A DNA stretch of 64,000 bases from Zingiber officinale (taxonomy: Eukaryota > Streptophyta > Magnoliopsida > Zingiberales > Zingiberaceae). Under the pieces are notes generated by a model. That model saw only the letters and a list, made by a program, of their open reading frames with translations. It was not told where the DNA came from and ran no database searches. A program made the translations under genes and the position numbers. Position 1 is the first letter of the stretch. Every line of letters begins with the position of its first letter. The DNA lies in the NCBI RefSeq assembly GCF_018446385.1, contig NC_056001.1, positions 6,405,600 to 6,469,599 on the forward strand, given 5' to 3'. Positions 35,560 to 46,910 of this stretch are shown here, piece after piece.

Positions 35560-35729
35560 CAACAGGGATCTTCTGATCCGTAAATTATGGATTAGAGGAT
35601 GATCCATTGCTGAAGACCCTTGATTTAGATGGATCTAGTCTTTAAATAGATAGGGTCCATTCAAATCAACGGTATAAAAAAAATAGACCATCCCTTGATC
35701 CACAAATTACGGATCAAGGATCCATCCTC
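35560..35729. mobile_element. MULE-type MITE (170 bp), TSD GTAGTGACT
   Basis: Terminal inverted repeats of about 35 bp (GGATCTTCTGATCCGTAAAT at the left; complement of TTACGGATCAAGGATCC at the right). The flanks repeat GTAGTGACT exactly (35551-35559 and 35730-35738). A 9-bp duplication is the mark of Mutator-like transposition. Confidence 0.9.
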
Positions 35730-35738
35730 GTAGTGACT

Positions 35739-37204
35739 GGGTCACATGTCCTTGTAAATCTTGATTTAGAATTGCATTATAATAATTATAATTTTATAAT
35801 TGGTACAATTATAAAATTATAATTGTAGTATTTATATAGTAATAATTACTACAGCTATAATAATTATAATTATAATAGTTAATAATCGTAGCTGTATTAC
35901 TATATTATTAAATCATATAAAAGCTACACCATATGAAAAAAAAAAACTTTAATAAAGATCATCAAGTCCTTTTATAACCTTCGAAAAGGATATTATGTTA
36001 ATATAAGACTATTATAAATCAAGAAATCAATATGATATATGCATCTTTGAGTTCCTTTTAAATAAATTAATACGAGTCTGGATCAAAAATTAATCTGATA
36101 CGTGGATCATTAAGTTTATTTTTGATAAACTAATCTGATTTCAAGTCGAAAAAATAATTTAATGTGTACATCTTTGAATTATTTTATGATAAACTAATTT
36201 AATTTTGAATTAATAAACTAATTCAATCTGTCCATATTCGAGTTCGTTTCTAATAAATCAATAGAGTCTAAGTCTAGAAACTAAATTGGTATGTACATCT
36301 TTGAGTTCGTTTCTAATAAATAAATCAAAAATTAGCAAAAATAATAATAATTAATGTTCAGAGCTTCCAAAAAAAACTCTAAATGATATTTTTTAATTCA
36401 AAATTTAGTCAGTAAGAATTTCATCCGATAATAAACATAGAGTTCTAGGCAAGTTTTAATTTTAAAAAATATCTCTTCTGATATTCGAAGAAAAATTATG
36501 ACGTTTGAAAGTTTACTTGTCATTCTTGTATTATTAATCATTCTCAATTATAGTTCTAGCAATTATGATTCTATAATTACTATAATTGTATGACAGCTCA
36601 ATAATTATAACAGTTATAATTTTATAGACATCGACAATTTAATGGTAACAAATATGATATTGCAATAGCTACAGTTATAAAGCAGCTACGAGTTATATAA
36701 TTACCCTAAACACTGATTTAAATGGGAAAAATAGAAAAAAGTAATAAAAATTAAAACAAACTGTTACTTTAGGATGAATGACAAATGCGTTATTTTTTAG
36801 TGATGAAACACCCTCTCGATAATAAATTAACTCCTTTTAACGATCCGTTAAAAAAAAGAACGCCCTTATATTTTTTTCCCCCAAAACTAAATACAGTAGT
36901 AAAACAATATATTACTTTTTGTCTTCCATAGGCCATAGTGTCGCTGGAGAAGCTAAGAAGAGACAAGAAAATCTTCAAACGCCATCGGCTACACTGGCCA
37001 AAAGGCCAAGTTGTTGCCCATCTTAATCACATTAATGGAGAGATCTAAATGCTGTCAGCAACCACTGCAGATATTTGTATTTTTTAAGTGAAAGGATAAA
37101 TTAATTTATCGCAAGTGGGATGGAATACAATGACACTGGATATTCTCAAATCAAACCTTTTTTTTTAAGTAAAAAAAAAAAAAACAGGAGGTTTTCGTTT
37201 GTTA
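35739..37204. other. AT-rich 3' flank of the NAC gene
   Basis: TAATAATTATAAT-type low-complexity DNA (35770-35920, 36540-36700) and four loosely repeated ATCTTTGAGTTC(G/C)TTT(C/T)TA phrases (36040-36320). No gene is seen. Confidence 0.6.
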
Positions 37205-38578
37205 TTACACGACGACGTCATCCATCACGCTATTGTATGAATATCCACAATTATTTTCTAAGGAAAAGTTTTCGTCCGCCAGGAACTCAGCGATCCTTCC
37301 GAGCTCCTCCCAGATGGTGTCTCGCTCGAAGTCGATCGAGTCGGGGCACTGCTCCAAGCTCGGGCAGAGCGGGGGAGATTGATCCGACTGGGCCCCGCCG
37401 ACATCGTCCACGTTCGCCACTTGGTTGTTTTCTTGGTAGTAGTCCTCGACCTGCAGCAGGTCCTCCACCGGAGACCCGCCAGCGGAGGAGCTGCAGCACA
37501 TGTAGTCGTCCGGGTCGAAGCAGTTGGTGATGCTGCTGGATTCCGGCGGCGATTTCGTCGGCGTCGATGTCCTGTAGCTGTTTGGTTGCTTTTTGTACGA
37601 AGCGCTTCGCTGGAAGATTCTGCAGATCGTCCACACCTCCTGTAAAAATGATGAATTCTTGTTCAGTTTCGATAGTTCTGCCAAAGTTTTTTAATTGAAG
37701 ATGATTAACGAGTTGAAATTAATTAGGCGAGTCGGCATTTTAGTTTAATCAGGTGAGACATTTTTGTTGACGGTTGACTGTGGGATTTTTTGGACTAACA
37801 CCGCCTCCATGATTTGAGGATCGATTCAATGAATCGCTTTCCAGAACAGTTCAAACTCCACACTGAACCCTCTAGATCTAGGACTCTGGCGCAATTCATT
37901 TTCGTTAAAATATTCGCAAAGGGAAGATATTTATGGGGAGCTTACCGCTTCTTGCGTGCTGGCGGTGTTCTTGGAGGCGGCGGTGGCTGTACCAGCGCCG
38001 CCAGCGTTGGATTTACCGCCGGTGGGAAGGCGGAACTCGTGCATCATCCAGTCCGTCTTGGTGCCCTTCCCGGCGTGACCGCGGTAGTAAACCAGCGACT
38101 TCTTGAGGCCGATGCATTGGCCGGAGGCGTGGATCGGCCGGTCAATTCCGGTAGCCTTCCAGAAGCCGCAGCCGGTGACCCGGTTCGGACGGACGCTGTT
38201 CCGGTACTTCCTTCCTCGCCGGCAGAAGAAGTACCACTCCTTCTCCCCCGCCGTCGTCATCATCTCTGCTCGCCAAAATTAAAAAGAAAAGAAAAAACAC
38301 AATCAATCATCTGAAAACACTTCATCTAAACCGATCACAAGGATCATCAATCTTAAGCAATTACTTGGTAAATCCCAAGGCTCGTGCTTGTAGATGTCCA
38401 TCTCCTTGATGATCTCAATACTGAGCCGCTTCTTCTCCACCTTCCGCCGGAGGTAGAACCCGACGAGCTCCTCGTCGGTGGGGTGGAATCTGAATCCCGG
38501 AAGCATTGCGTCGTCCTCCTCCACTTCAGCTGCCGGCGCCGGCGCCTCGTGATCCTCTGCTCTCTCCACCTTCTTCAT
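37205..38578 (-). CDS. NAC042: NAC transcription factor, NAC042/JUB1-like (three exons)
   Basis: Predicted exons on the minus strand are 38578-38365, 38265-37946 and 37639-37205, with GT...AG introns (GTAATT...GAGCAG; GTAAGC...TTACAG). Together they give 969 nt, 322 residues. NAC subdomain A is [20 protein letters not shown]; later come [53 protein letters not shown] and [11 protein letters not shown]. The first intron lies after WDLP and the second between the fourth and fifth NAC blocks, the usual plant positions. FFC(M/R)[16 protein letters not shown] and ATGID point to the NAC042/JUNGBRUNNEN1 group (stress and ageing regulators in Arabidopsis). The C-terminus is acidic, ends MDDVVV and may activate transcription. 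An in-frame ATG at 38623 would add 15 residues. It is the only intact-looking host gene here. Confidence 0.92.
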
Positions 38579-38708
38579 CTTCCTCTTCTCTTTAATTTCT
38601 TCGGTTGAATTCCTTCGTATCAAAGTGGGAATCAGCTAGGGAGATAAAAACATAAAAGGATCTTTCTCGGAGAAGGAAATCAGGATGATGGAGTTACTAA
38701 GCTCTGCC

Positions 38709-38736
38709 CTCCCTTATATATATATATATATATACA
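38709..38736 (-). promoter_or_regulatory. TATA region of the NAC gene
   Basis: A TATATATA run lies about 130-160 bp upstream of the NAC start codon. On the minus strand it ends TATATAAGG, a good plant TATA box. The leader to the ATG has no other obvious start except the ATG at 38623. Confidence 0.65.
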
Positions 38737-38924
38737 CGATGGCTCCTCGTCATGGACTTCTTCAAAGTTGATCAACGTACATAAAGAAAATAAAAATAAC
38801 AAATTGAATCGGGAGAGATGCATGAAAGCGACATTATTATCATTTTTTTTAACCCGATTAACCTATTTCCAAAGATAAATCTGGAAAGCGCATTATTACT
38901 GTCCGGAAGACGGGGCCGATGACG

Positions 38925-39010
38925 AAAGTAGGAGCGTTGACGGAGGAGTATTATGCTCTAGGACACGAAAATACGTGGCACTGGCAGGTTGTAGGTCTTC
39001 GAACGGAGCG
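38925..39010. repeat. Fragment shared with retroelement DNA at 56011-56100
   Basis: Shared words in the same order include GACGAAAG, GAGCGTTGACGGAGG, GCTCTAGGAC, TGGCAGG and CTTCGA. It lies 350-430 bp upstream of the NAC ATG, so a repeat-derived piece is part of the promoter region. Confidence 0.65.
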
Positions 39011-39014
39011 CTAA

Positions 39015-39367
39015 GGGCATCTACATTATCCTCATTCAAAATTTTAAAAATTTAAGGTAAAAAAATTATTTTATTAAATTTAGATATTCATTTTTCACTA
39101 CATAATACATCTTCTCTTTCCTCCGTATTCTTTATTATTAGATGGAGGAGAGATGAAGGAGAGAGAAATTTTTTATTATTAGAGGGAGGAGAGAGAAATA
39201 GCATTTTAATGTTTAGGGAATGGAATTCATTCCCTAAATTTAAAAAACTACTATTCATGAAATGTATATTTAGGGAATGAGTAGAGTAGCTGATGCGGAT
39301 GCTTTTTTAATGCAAAATATAAAATTTAAGGTAAAAGTTAAGTTTAGGGTAATTGATGTGGATACTC
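39015..39367. mobile_element. Tourist-like MITE (353 bp), TSD TAA
   Basis: The left end is GGGCATCTACATTATCC and the right end is the complement of GAGTATCCACATCAATTAC, an inverted pair. TAA flanks both sides (39012-39014 and 39368-39370). The interior has a TTTAGGGAATG / CATTCCCTAAA fold (39217-39285) and short GGAGGAGAGA repeats. Its terminus resembles that of the adjoining Harbinger element. Confidence 0.75.
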
Positions 39368-39699
39368 TAAGAGTATTCACAGTGGTTAAAATTTACTGTG
39401 AGTTTCTTTATTGTCACGTCTGCACCACATCAAAAGTTAAAAATTCCATACCTTTTTTCACTATCAAAAAATCTCTTAACAATTTTTTTATGGATCCCAC
39501 ACTTTTCATTATATATATTTCACTATCTCTTCTTCATATTTACATTTTATATAATTAAATTTTAATAAAATTTAAATTCATAAATTACTAACATAACATA
39601 ACTTTCATAATTAAAAAAATTACATAAATATCACAATACATATATCGCAATTAATAAATTTTTTTTTCACTGATTACAATTATAGCGTGCCCAGATATA

Positions 39700-40915
39700 C
39701 TAAACTAAGTCGGCTCGAAGTTGATGATGTAGCTGATTATCACGTAGCTCATAATTTCTACGGATATATGCTTGGAATTCTTGAGTGGAGCCTTGAAATA
39801 TTTGTGATTGAGAATCTCCTTCATCGTCTGACCAATTGACTACTGCATATCCCTCATTCTCAATAATCATGTTGTGCAAAATAATACAGGTATCCATGAT
39901 GTCCTTCAAATTATCCTTGTACCAAAATCGTCCTGGACCTTTTATCATTGCCCATCGTGATTGGAGCACCCCAAATGCCCTCTCGGCATCCTTTCTCGCA
40001 GCCTCCTGTCGTTCCTTAAATATTTTTCTTTGGGGATCCTGGGGGCATGGAAAGCTCTTGACGAAAGTAGTCCATTCTGGATAGTTCCCATCGGTCAGAT
40101 AGTATCCTTTTGTATATTGTGTATTATTAATCGTGAAATTAACCTCGGGTGCATTCCCTTGTAAGACGTCGTTGAATAACGGTGATTCATTAAGCACATT
40201 GATATCATTGCGTGACCCTGCAATCCCAAAAAAGGCATGTCATATCCACAAGTTCGAAGATGCAACGGCTTCGAGCACAATTGTTGGGACGCCATGATCT
40301 CCTCGAGTAAACTGACCTTTCCAAGCGATGGGGCAATTTTTCCATTGCTAATGCATACAATCAAGACTGCCCAACATACCAGGGAAACCATGTCTCTGCT
40401 CATGCATTTCAAGCAAGTGTTGGATATCAGCAGCATTAGGTCTTTTTAAATATTGGGCCCCAAACACTTCAATTATACATCGACAAAAGTTGAATAAACA
40501 TTGGATGGCAGTTGTTTCAGCAATCCGTAGATACTCATCATAATGATCAGCAGGGCCTCCATACGCCAATTGACGAATAGCCGTTGCATTTCTAAAGTGG
40601 TGACAAACTTTTTTTCCCCACTGCATCGACCTTCCATTGAAAATATTTGGAATGATTTTTCACGGCATCAACTATACGAAGGAATAGCTCTTTTTTCATT
40701 CGAAATCGATGTCGAAATATGTCATCAGGATATACCGGATCATCAGAAAAGTAATCATTGAAAAGACGAGCATGTCCAACTTCACGATCCCGATTCAAAT
40801 ACCTTCTCCTCTGTGTTCTACCGGAAGAACTTTGAGATCTTTGACGTACCGTTTGTCGCTGCTCATATAGTTGGAGTATTCTTCGTTCATCTATATCCTC
40901 CGCATCTTCTGCCAA
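39700..40915 (-). pseudogene. Harbinger (HARBI1/ALP1-like) DDE nuclease, broken
   Basis: The reading starts MAEDAEDIDERRILQ at 40915 and shows DIFRHRFRMKKELFLRIVDA, then IRQLAYGGPADHYDEYLRIA after a frameshift near 40600. The three acidic catalytic residues are visible: D in GSLDCMH (about 40355), D in GYYLTDGNYPEW (about 40110) and E in DAERAFGVLQSRWAMI (about 39985). Stops at 40348-40350 (TAG) and 40240-40242 (TGA) interrupt it. The C-terminal frame 40197-39700 is intact. Such nucleases cut at the terminal repeats and need a DNA-binding partner; this one should be inactive. Confidence 0.88.
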
Positions 40916-41249
40916 TTCATTTCTCCAGAATTCCTAGAGCATAGATCGATCTGGATTTTGAGTCATTTGAAATAAATCAAGATATTTTTGTGGTTGAAAA
41001 ATATAGAGAATTGAGGAAAGAAATTGAAAGCAAAGATAACAAGGAGATGAATGAAAAATATGAAATCGATCATGTATTTATAAAAAAAAAATTAAAAATT
41101 TAATTATAACCGTTGAACAACGGCTAAAAATTAGCCGTTGCTCAACGGCATGCAACAGTTGTTCTCATTGAAATGAGAAGCAGACTTTAATTACCATGCT
41201 TTTTGATTTTTTTTTAATTATTAAAAAAATATTAAAAAAAATTAAAAGA

Positions 41250-41377
41250 CGAAGAAGCGGCTCCGCAGCGACGGAGCCGCTTCTTCGTTTTAATCAAAAA
41301 ACCTCCCTCCACTATGGGAGGGAGGTTTTTCACCAAGTCCACGTCACAGTGGGAGCTCGGAAAGAGCTCCCACTGTG
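41250..41377. repeat. Three consecutive perfect hairpins
   Basis: Arms are 41250-41265/41272-41287 (16 bp), 41297-41310/41317-41330 (14 bp) and 41345-41358/41364-41377 (14 bp). All are perfect with 5-6 base loops. The third overlaps the transposon's right terminal repeat. Confidence 0.9.
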
Positions 41378-41387
41378 GTTGCTCTAA

Positions 41388-41571
41388 GGGGAGATGCTTT
41401 CATTAGGTAAAAGAAGGTTTTGTAGTTCGGCAATTTATGCACTTCTATTTTTATCCTTTTGATAAGTCAAATTTTTTTTTATCGTTTTTCTTTTCTCCCT
41501 CTTCTCTTTCTTATCTCCTCTTTTATCACATTTAAGATTTAGTTAATTTTTTGATATTATTTTAATACATT
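41388..41571. other. Spacer, no gene
   Basis: AT/CT-rich DNA between the Harbinger element and the truncated chromovirus. Confidence 0.5.
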
Positions 41572-41810
41572 TAGAGAAACTAAAGAAGTGCCTTCATGAC
41601 CCTAGCCAAGTGATTCAGCCTCAGTTAGTGCAGATCCAGGAGGATCTTAGTTATGAGAGCAGACCTACACAGATAGTGGACAGAGAAGTTAAGAGACTAA
41701 GGAACAAAGAAATACCACTAGTGAAGGTCATCTGGCAGAATCAGAAGCACGAGGAAATTACTTGGGAGCATGAGGACAGCATGAGACAGAAATATTCAGA
41801 ATTGTTCTAA
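41572..41810 (+). pseudogene. Chromovirus pol C-terminus (integrase end and chromodomain)
   Basis: From about 41586 the frame reads through RPTQIVDREVKRLRNKEIP, LVKVIWQNQKHEEITWE and ends MRQKYSELF with a stop at 41808. VKVIWxNxxxEExTWE is the core of the plant chromodomain that targets Tekay-type elements to heterochromatin. Everything upstream (gag, protease, RT, RNase H, integrase core) is missing, so the element is 5'-truncated at about 41572. Confidence 0.85.
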
Positions 41811-41845
41811 GTTCGAGGACGAACTTTTTATAAGGTATGGAGAAT

Positions 41846-44216
41846 TGTAACAACCCAAATTTCTTCATTTCGAGTCCTAATAGTGCTTAAAAATATTTAG
41901 AAATGCTTTAGAAATATTCTAGAGATTTTTAGAAATTTTTGGAATATTTTTATGCAATTTTCGGAGTTCGTTTGGTATTTTTACCAAAAGAAAGAAGTTT
42001 TAAAAAATAAAGAGGTTCGGCCGAGCTTCGAACCCGCGACCTCCAACCCAACTCAAGACTTAAGCGAAGCGTGATGACCAAGAACCCAGCAGGGTTGTGT
42101 TGATAAAAGAGATAGCGAAATTAATTTATGTGGTAGTAGATAACAGAAATACTAAGTTATAAAGAGGGATAAGTTGAGGTTCTGTTTCCGTGTCCTAAAC
42201 CATCCTCTCCTCTCCTCTCGCTCGCGACGGCGGTGCTCGGGCAGGAAACAAAGTCGGAGTTAGGACATCGTCTCCGGCGGTCGGCCAAGGTTCAATCCGA
42301 GGGATTCTTTACAGTTTCAAGATTCTCTCGTCGAGGAGAGCTCGTGGGCATGAGGAAGAGCTGAAATTCGAGCAATCCGAAACCCTAGCAGCCCTTTCGT
42401 TCGGTTGTAAGTTCAAGAACAAGGTAAGTTGCTTCTCACCTACAGTAGGAGTAGTTTCGGATTCTTGTTCTTATTGATTTCCGAAGCATGCTGTGAAGGG
42501 TGTGGTATATTCTTTTAAATTTCTGTCGTGAAGCTCAAAGAAGGGAAATGAATTGTAAAGGGTAGGCATATGGTTTTGGTTCTTCAGATTTCGGAATATG
42601 CTGTACTGAAATTGTGGTAGTTAGGAATTTGTTTTCCTTTTTGCTCTCAGATCATGCGCCACAGAATGGAGATTTGTTAGAGGGTTAAGAGAAATTCTGA
42701 GTTTTGTTTTCTCTTGTCATTGCTGTTGTAGCTAGCTTAAGGGATTCTGTTGTTCTATAAAAGTATAGCTTTGATCAAGTTTACATGGATCTTTAGTTTC
42801 AGCAGGTTCTAGTCTTGTTCGTGCTAAGCATTTGAAATGAAAATAAGTTTTATATGGGTTTTGAATTCCAGCAGGTTTCAATTTGTTGTGCTATGTATGA
42901 GATAGGAACAACCTCATTTGGAGCTTAGAACAGCCCATTCCTCTTGTGATTCCACCGGTAAGAACAGCCCTGTTGTCATTAATCCTTTAACCAGCAGAAT
43001 TTTGTTAGCTTAATATGCAGAATTTTGATTAGCATAGTATGCAGAATTGTGTTAGCTTAATATGTAGAATTTTGATTAGCATAGTATGCAGAATTTTGTT
43101 AGCTTAGTATGCAGAATTTTGATTAGCATAGTATGCAGTTTTCTTTTGTTAAAGCTTCGAATGCAGATTTTTGTTTAAGCATTTCAATGTTAGAATTTGT
43201 TTAAACATTTCAGTTTTGAAAGAAGCAATTCTTTATTTAGAAGTATTAACAAGAACAAGTATTTTACTTGAAGAGGCTAGTACCCGACTTTCGAGGTTGT
43301 CGTTAAACAAATCCAGGTGACCGTTTCCGAGGTCTCGACCCTGGTAAGACTAAGGTCTTTACCCTCGTAGAACTGGTGGCTCGCTACCCCAATTTCTATT
43401 AGGGAGAGCGCAATGATACTAAGACTGGGCCCAAGAGATTATTATTTTAAAGTATAAAAGTATAAGTTTTAAACAAGTGAAATAAGCTTCACATAAGTTT
43501 AAAATTCAGCAAGTTTAGTTTTCTTTTATGCTAGCATGTTGTTTAGATTTTCATACTGTTGTTAGATGAGCATGAGCAGCTTTACATGTTTAGCATTTCA
43601 GTATGTTTATTTCCTTTGCTATTAGATGAGCATGTGTAGTATTTCTCTTAAAGTATCCAGTATGTTCACATGCATATTCGAGTTTTGTGAGTTAGATAGC
43701 GCTTACTAAGCATTTTGCTTATAGTTGCATTTCCTCTTACTACAGATAAAGGAAAGGAAAAGTTATAGCGAAGGAAGGCGACAAGGAGGTGTGGATGGAT
43801 GTGTGATGTTTGGATTATGGAAGCCTTGGGACTTAGTTTAAAGCTTATTAAGAATTTTGTATTCAGAATATTGGAACTATTCTTTCATGTTGTTAGATTT
43901 GCTCATTGGATATTTTATGTTTAGAACTCTTTCTTTTAATTGCTATGCACATTGGTTTATTATCTGAGTTATATCATTGTTGCATGCTTGTGTAGATTTA
44001 TATATATAGTTTCTAGCATGTTCAGATTGATGTATGGTTTTAACTGTGAATGTATGCTTGAGTAGTATGTTTTCTGCTGTTACATATTGTATGCTTTGAG
44101 TTTTGAGAGTTTTAAGCATAGATATTTTCATGTGAACAACTTTAGTTAAGTATAGTTAGTAGTCCAGTAGCGCTCCACCCTCACAGACTAGTAGGGGAGG
44201 AGGGTGGGGTGTTACA
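41846..44216 (+). mobile_element. Tekay-type 3' LTR (2,371 bp)
   Basis: It runs from TGTAACAACCC to GGGGTGTTACA. It follows the pol stop, the GTTCGAGGACGAAC segment and a weak purine tract (TATGGAGAA). It shares GAACCCGCGACCT and layout with the solo LTR at 19830-22057. Right flank is TGCTG. Confidence 0.85.
43005..43145. repeat. ~23-bp tandem repeat in the Tekay LTR
   Basis: TATGCAGAATTTTGATTAGCATAG alternates with TATGCAGAATTTTGTTAGCTTA, about six units. Confidence 0.85.
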
Positions 44217-44330
44217 TGCTGTCGGTAAGCTATTAATCAGGCGGCTATTTTCTCCCTAGTCTCACTAATGAGCTCCAACTCGAGGAGATGTTGGTCAGCA
44301 TTATCCTAGTCGTACAATAATTGTCGGGTA
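44217..44330 (-). pseudogene. Tat integrase C-terminal fragment
   Basis: On the minus strand one frame reads HLLELELISETREKIAA and AYRQ, matching the segment after the integrase core of Tat elements (the pattern LDL..E.RE.A..R...Y). Only about 35 codons remain between the Tekay LTR end and the next LTR, with a stop inside. Confidence 0.5.
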
Positions 44331-46194
44331 TGTAGGATCGAGACATGCTAGAAGGCGACGGGGGGGAGGGGGTGGGGGTGAATAGCACTCGTAACTATTT
44401 CTCGTTCGTTTTAAAACTTTGGAGTAAAACGTAGTGGAATAAACAGAAGAAAGAAAAAGAAATGCTAATAAGGTAGAGTTTTACTTGGTTCAAAGCCTTT
44501 AATGACTCTTACTCAAAGGCTCGCGATCGTTGATTACTTTCGTTGGGTAATCACTAATAATTCGATCAATGATTACAACTTGAAGTACATTACTAATAAA
44601 ATCAAGTTACCGAGAACAATAGAATTAACAGTCGTTTGTCAATTATCGAAGTAACGTTTGGGCGTTATCAGATCATTTCGAAACGGCACTCAAGAGCTGA
44701 AGTAGTTCTGAATGATGTCTGAATATCCATCATCAAAGTTGCTAGTCGAGCATCATTTTATAGCCAAGCTAGACCTGATCCAGATCCACTAATCTTGGGA
44801 TCAGTCTTTGACTCAACATTGATCGGTCGATCGAACCTTCTGTATCTTCCCAGCTTCCCATCCAGATGTTGCTGCTTCGGATAAAACCTTCATTCGGTCG
44901 ACCGATCCCACTGTTCGGATAACCGATCCCGCTATCTCCACTGACTTATCTAGTGCAATCAACCCAGTCCGATCAAGTCGCGGCTTATCCACTGTTCAGT
45001 CAACTGAACCCGAGGTTCAGTCGATCGACCCCTTGGTCGAACCCGATCAAGTCGTTGCTTGTTTGATCTTTTTGCTTGAGGGTTTGATCGACCGATCAGG
45101 ACGTTCGATCGACCGAACATGCTAAAATTCTATCCTGCAAAGTGTTAGTATTCTTGCAAAACAGAGTTAGAATCAAAGGCAAACAACATGTAAAGATAAT
45201 TTTTGATAGCCTTCAGATTGTCCGGTCCTGACTTTGAGTTTCGCTGAAACTCTAGGTCAGATTGGCACCTACTGTTCCCTCTTCGGGGAATGCGTCCTCA
45301 CTTACTCCTCTCAAGAGAGTTTACCTTTTGCCAGACTGATCCTCCAGACCATCTGGACTTTTGCTCAGCATCCGAGACTTTAGGACTTTTCCATTGGACA
45401 TCTGATTCCCGACCCATCCAGTCTTTCACCTGGTGTCCGTGACCCCAGGATTTTCATCTAAAGTCCTTTACTCTAGGATTGCATCTGATGTCCTTGACCT
45501 GGTAAGTCTTTGCCCAGTCCCCCAGACTATGACTTCGTTACCTAACCGCAACTAGGACTTTTCATAACCTAGAGTTACCACACCCTAGGACCTAGGGTTA
45601 CCTCCCCTTAGGGTTTTCCACCGTCCTAGAATCCACTAAGACTTTTGCTTAAGAACACTTAGGAATTTCTTGCAAGCTCAGTCACACTTGTTAGATCATA
45701 AGATATCTTAACTTTTGAATCCTTTGTCATAATCAAAATTCATGTTCAATCGTCTAGTCCTCACTTAGTCACTCTCCTCCAGTGACATACATTTACTTAC
45801 CCTTTGTCAGACATTCAGTCAGCCCATCAACCTGTCTGGACTTCATGCCAGCAATCCGGTCAGCCCGTTAACCTAGCTGAACTTCTCGTCAAATATCTAG
45901 TCAACCCGTCGACCTATCTGAACTTTGTACCAGCTATCCGGTCAGTCCGTTGACCTAACTGGACTTTACACCAGCTATCCGATCGGTCCGTTGACCTAGC
46001 TAGACTTTTTTCCAAATATCCGGTCAGCCCGTTGACCTATCTGGATTTTCTACTAGATATCCGATTAGCCGGTCGACCTATCTGGACTTCTCCTACACAC
46101 TTAATCAAGTAGTTAGATCACAACAAAATCAAACTTAACTTACTTGTCATTAAGCAAAACCTGAGTTAGACCGTTAGTGCAAACTGCACCAACA
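44331..46194 (-). mobile_element. LTR, minus strand, possibly chimeric; no TSD
   Basis: The plus strand runs from TGTAGGATCGAG to CTGCACCAACA. Up to about 45755 it follows the family C pattern (GAATGCGTCCTCAC, CCTAGGACCTAGGG, TCAATCGTC). From there it follows the pattern of the solo LTR at 9942 (CACTCTCCTCCAGTGAC, then repeated CAGCCCGT(C/T)GACCTA). Flanks GGGTA and GTTAT do not match, so a simple insertion is not shown. Palindromic GATCGACCGATC words lie at 44815-45125. Confidence 0.6.
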
Positions 46195-46910
46195 GTTATA
46201 ATCGGGGAGGTTGTTAATCCAAGGAAGAAAAAGCTTAGTAATATATTCTTCGGACGGAGAAGCCTTTTACAGTAGTTAAAGCTCACTAACATAAAGCTAA
46301 ACAGAAAATGAAGTGACTACAAGTGTTGTTTCTCGTTTTTCAGTTGTTGTTTAACTTCTAGGAGCAGGGCTGCTTATATACCCCTGCTCGGAGTGCCTGG
46401 AAGGGTTCTAGGTATCTGGAAGGGGATAAAATTTTATCCCCGATGCAAAGGGATGGGCTATGTCGCAAATGACTAAGTTTTGATTCTAGGTGCCCGGACC
46501 AAAAAGTCAACTTCTAGTTGATTTTTTGGTCCGGGTCTTCCACTCTGGTCCCCCTCGCATTGGTCCGGATCTTCCATTCCGGCTCTACTCTTGGGTGATC
46601 TGAGTCATCCGGAATAGGGCTCATCTGAACCCAACTTCTGGTATTTGAGCAATCTTCCGCTCCGGCTTCTTGTCCCTCGGAAATGTCGCGCACCTCTTTC
46701 TCGTCCGGTCGTGTACTCTTCCGCAGCACCTCGTCCTTCGAACGTCCCAAGCCCATCGGCTCTCTCCTGTGCCGTCCTTCTAGATAGCTGCGTCTTTTGT
46801 TTGACTTCTTGTGCTCGTAAGTTCCTACACACTTAGACATAGGGTTAAGAACCAACATGACCTAACCTAATTTGGTTGATCATATCAAAAACTACCTTGG
46901 GGTACTAACA
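46195..46910 (-). mobile_element. Truncated family D LTR, minus strand
   Basis: It is similar to 16440-17195 (AATCCAAGGAAG, TAGGGCTCA, TCCTCGTC-type phrases). It ends GGTACTAACA like that family but lacks the other terminus, which abuts the neighbouring LTR. Deletion or recombination joined the two. Confidence 0.65.

Larger units (their letters stand above)
39371..41384 (-). mobile_element. PIF/Harbinger DNA transposon (2,014 bp), TSD TAA
   Basis: The ends are GAGTATTCACAGTGG and CCACTGTGGTTGCTC (15-bp inverted repeats, two mismatches). TAA is at 39368-39370 and 41385-41387. The left TAA is also the right duplication of the neighbouring MITE. It carries a decayed transposase (39700-40915) and three hairpins near the right end. 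The second Harbinger gene (Myb/SANT-like) is absent. Confidence 0.85.

Noticed and set aside
37120..38314. Plus-strand frames of 88-166 codons opposite the NAC gene
   Set aside because: GC-rich shadows of the NAC exons; the minus strand shows all NAC motifs.
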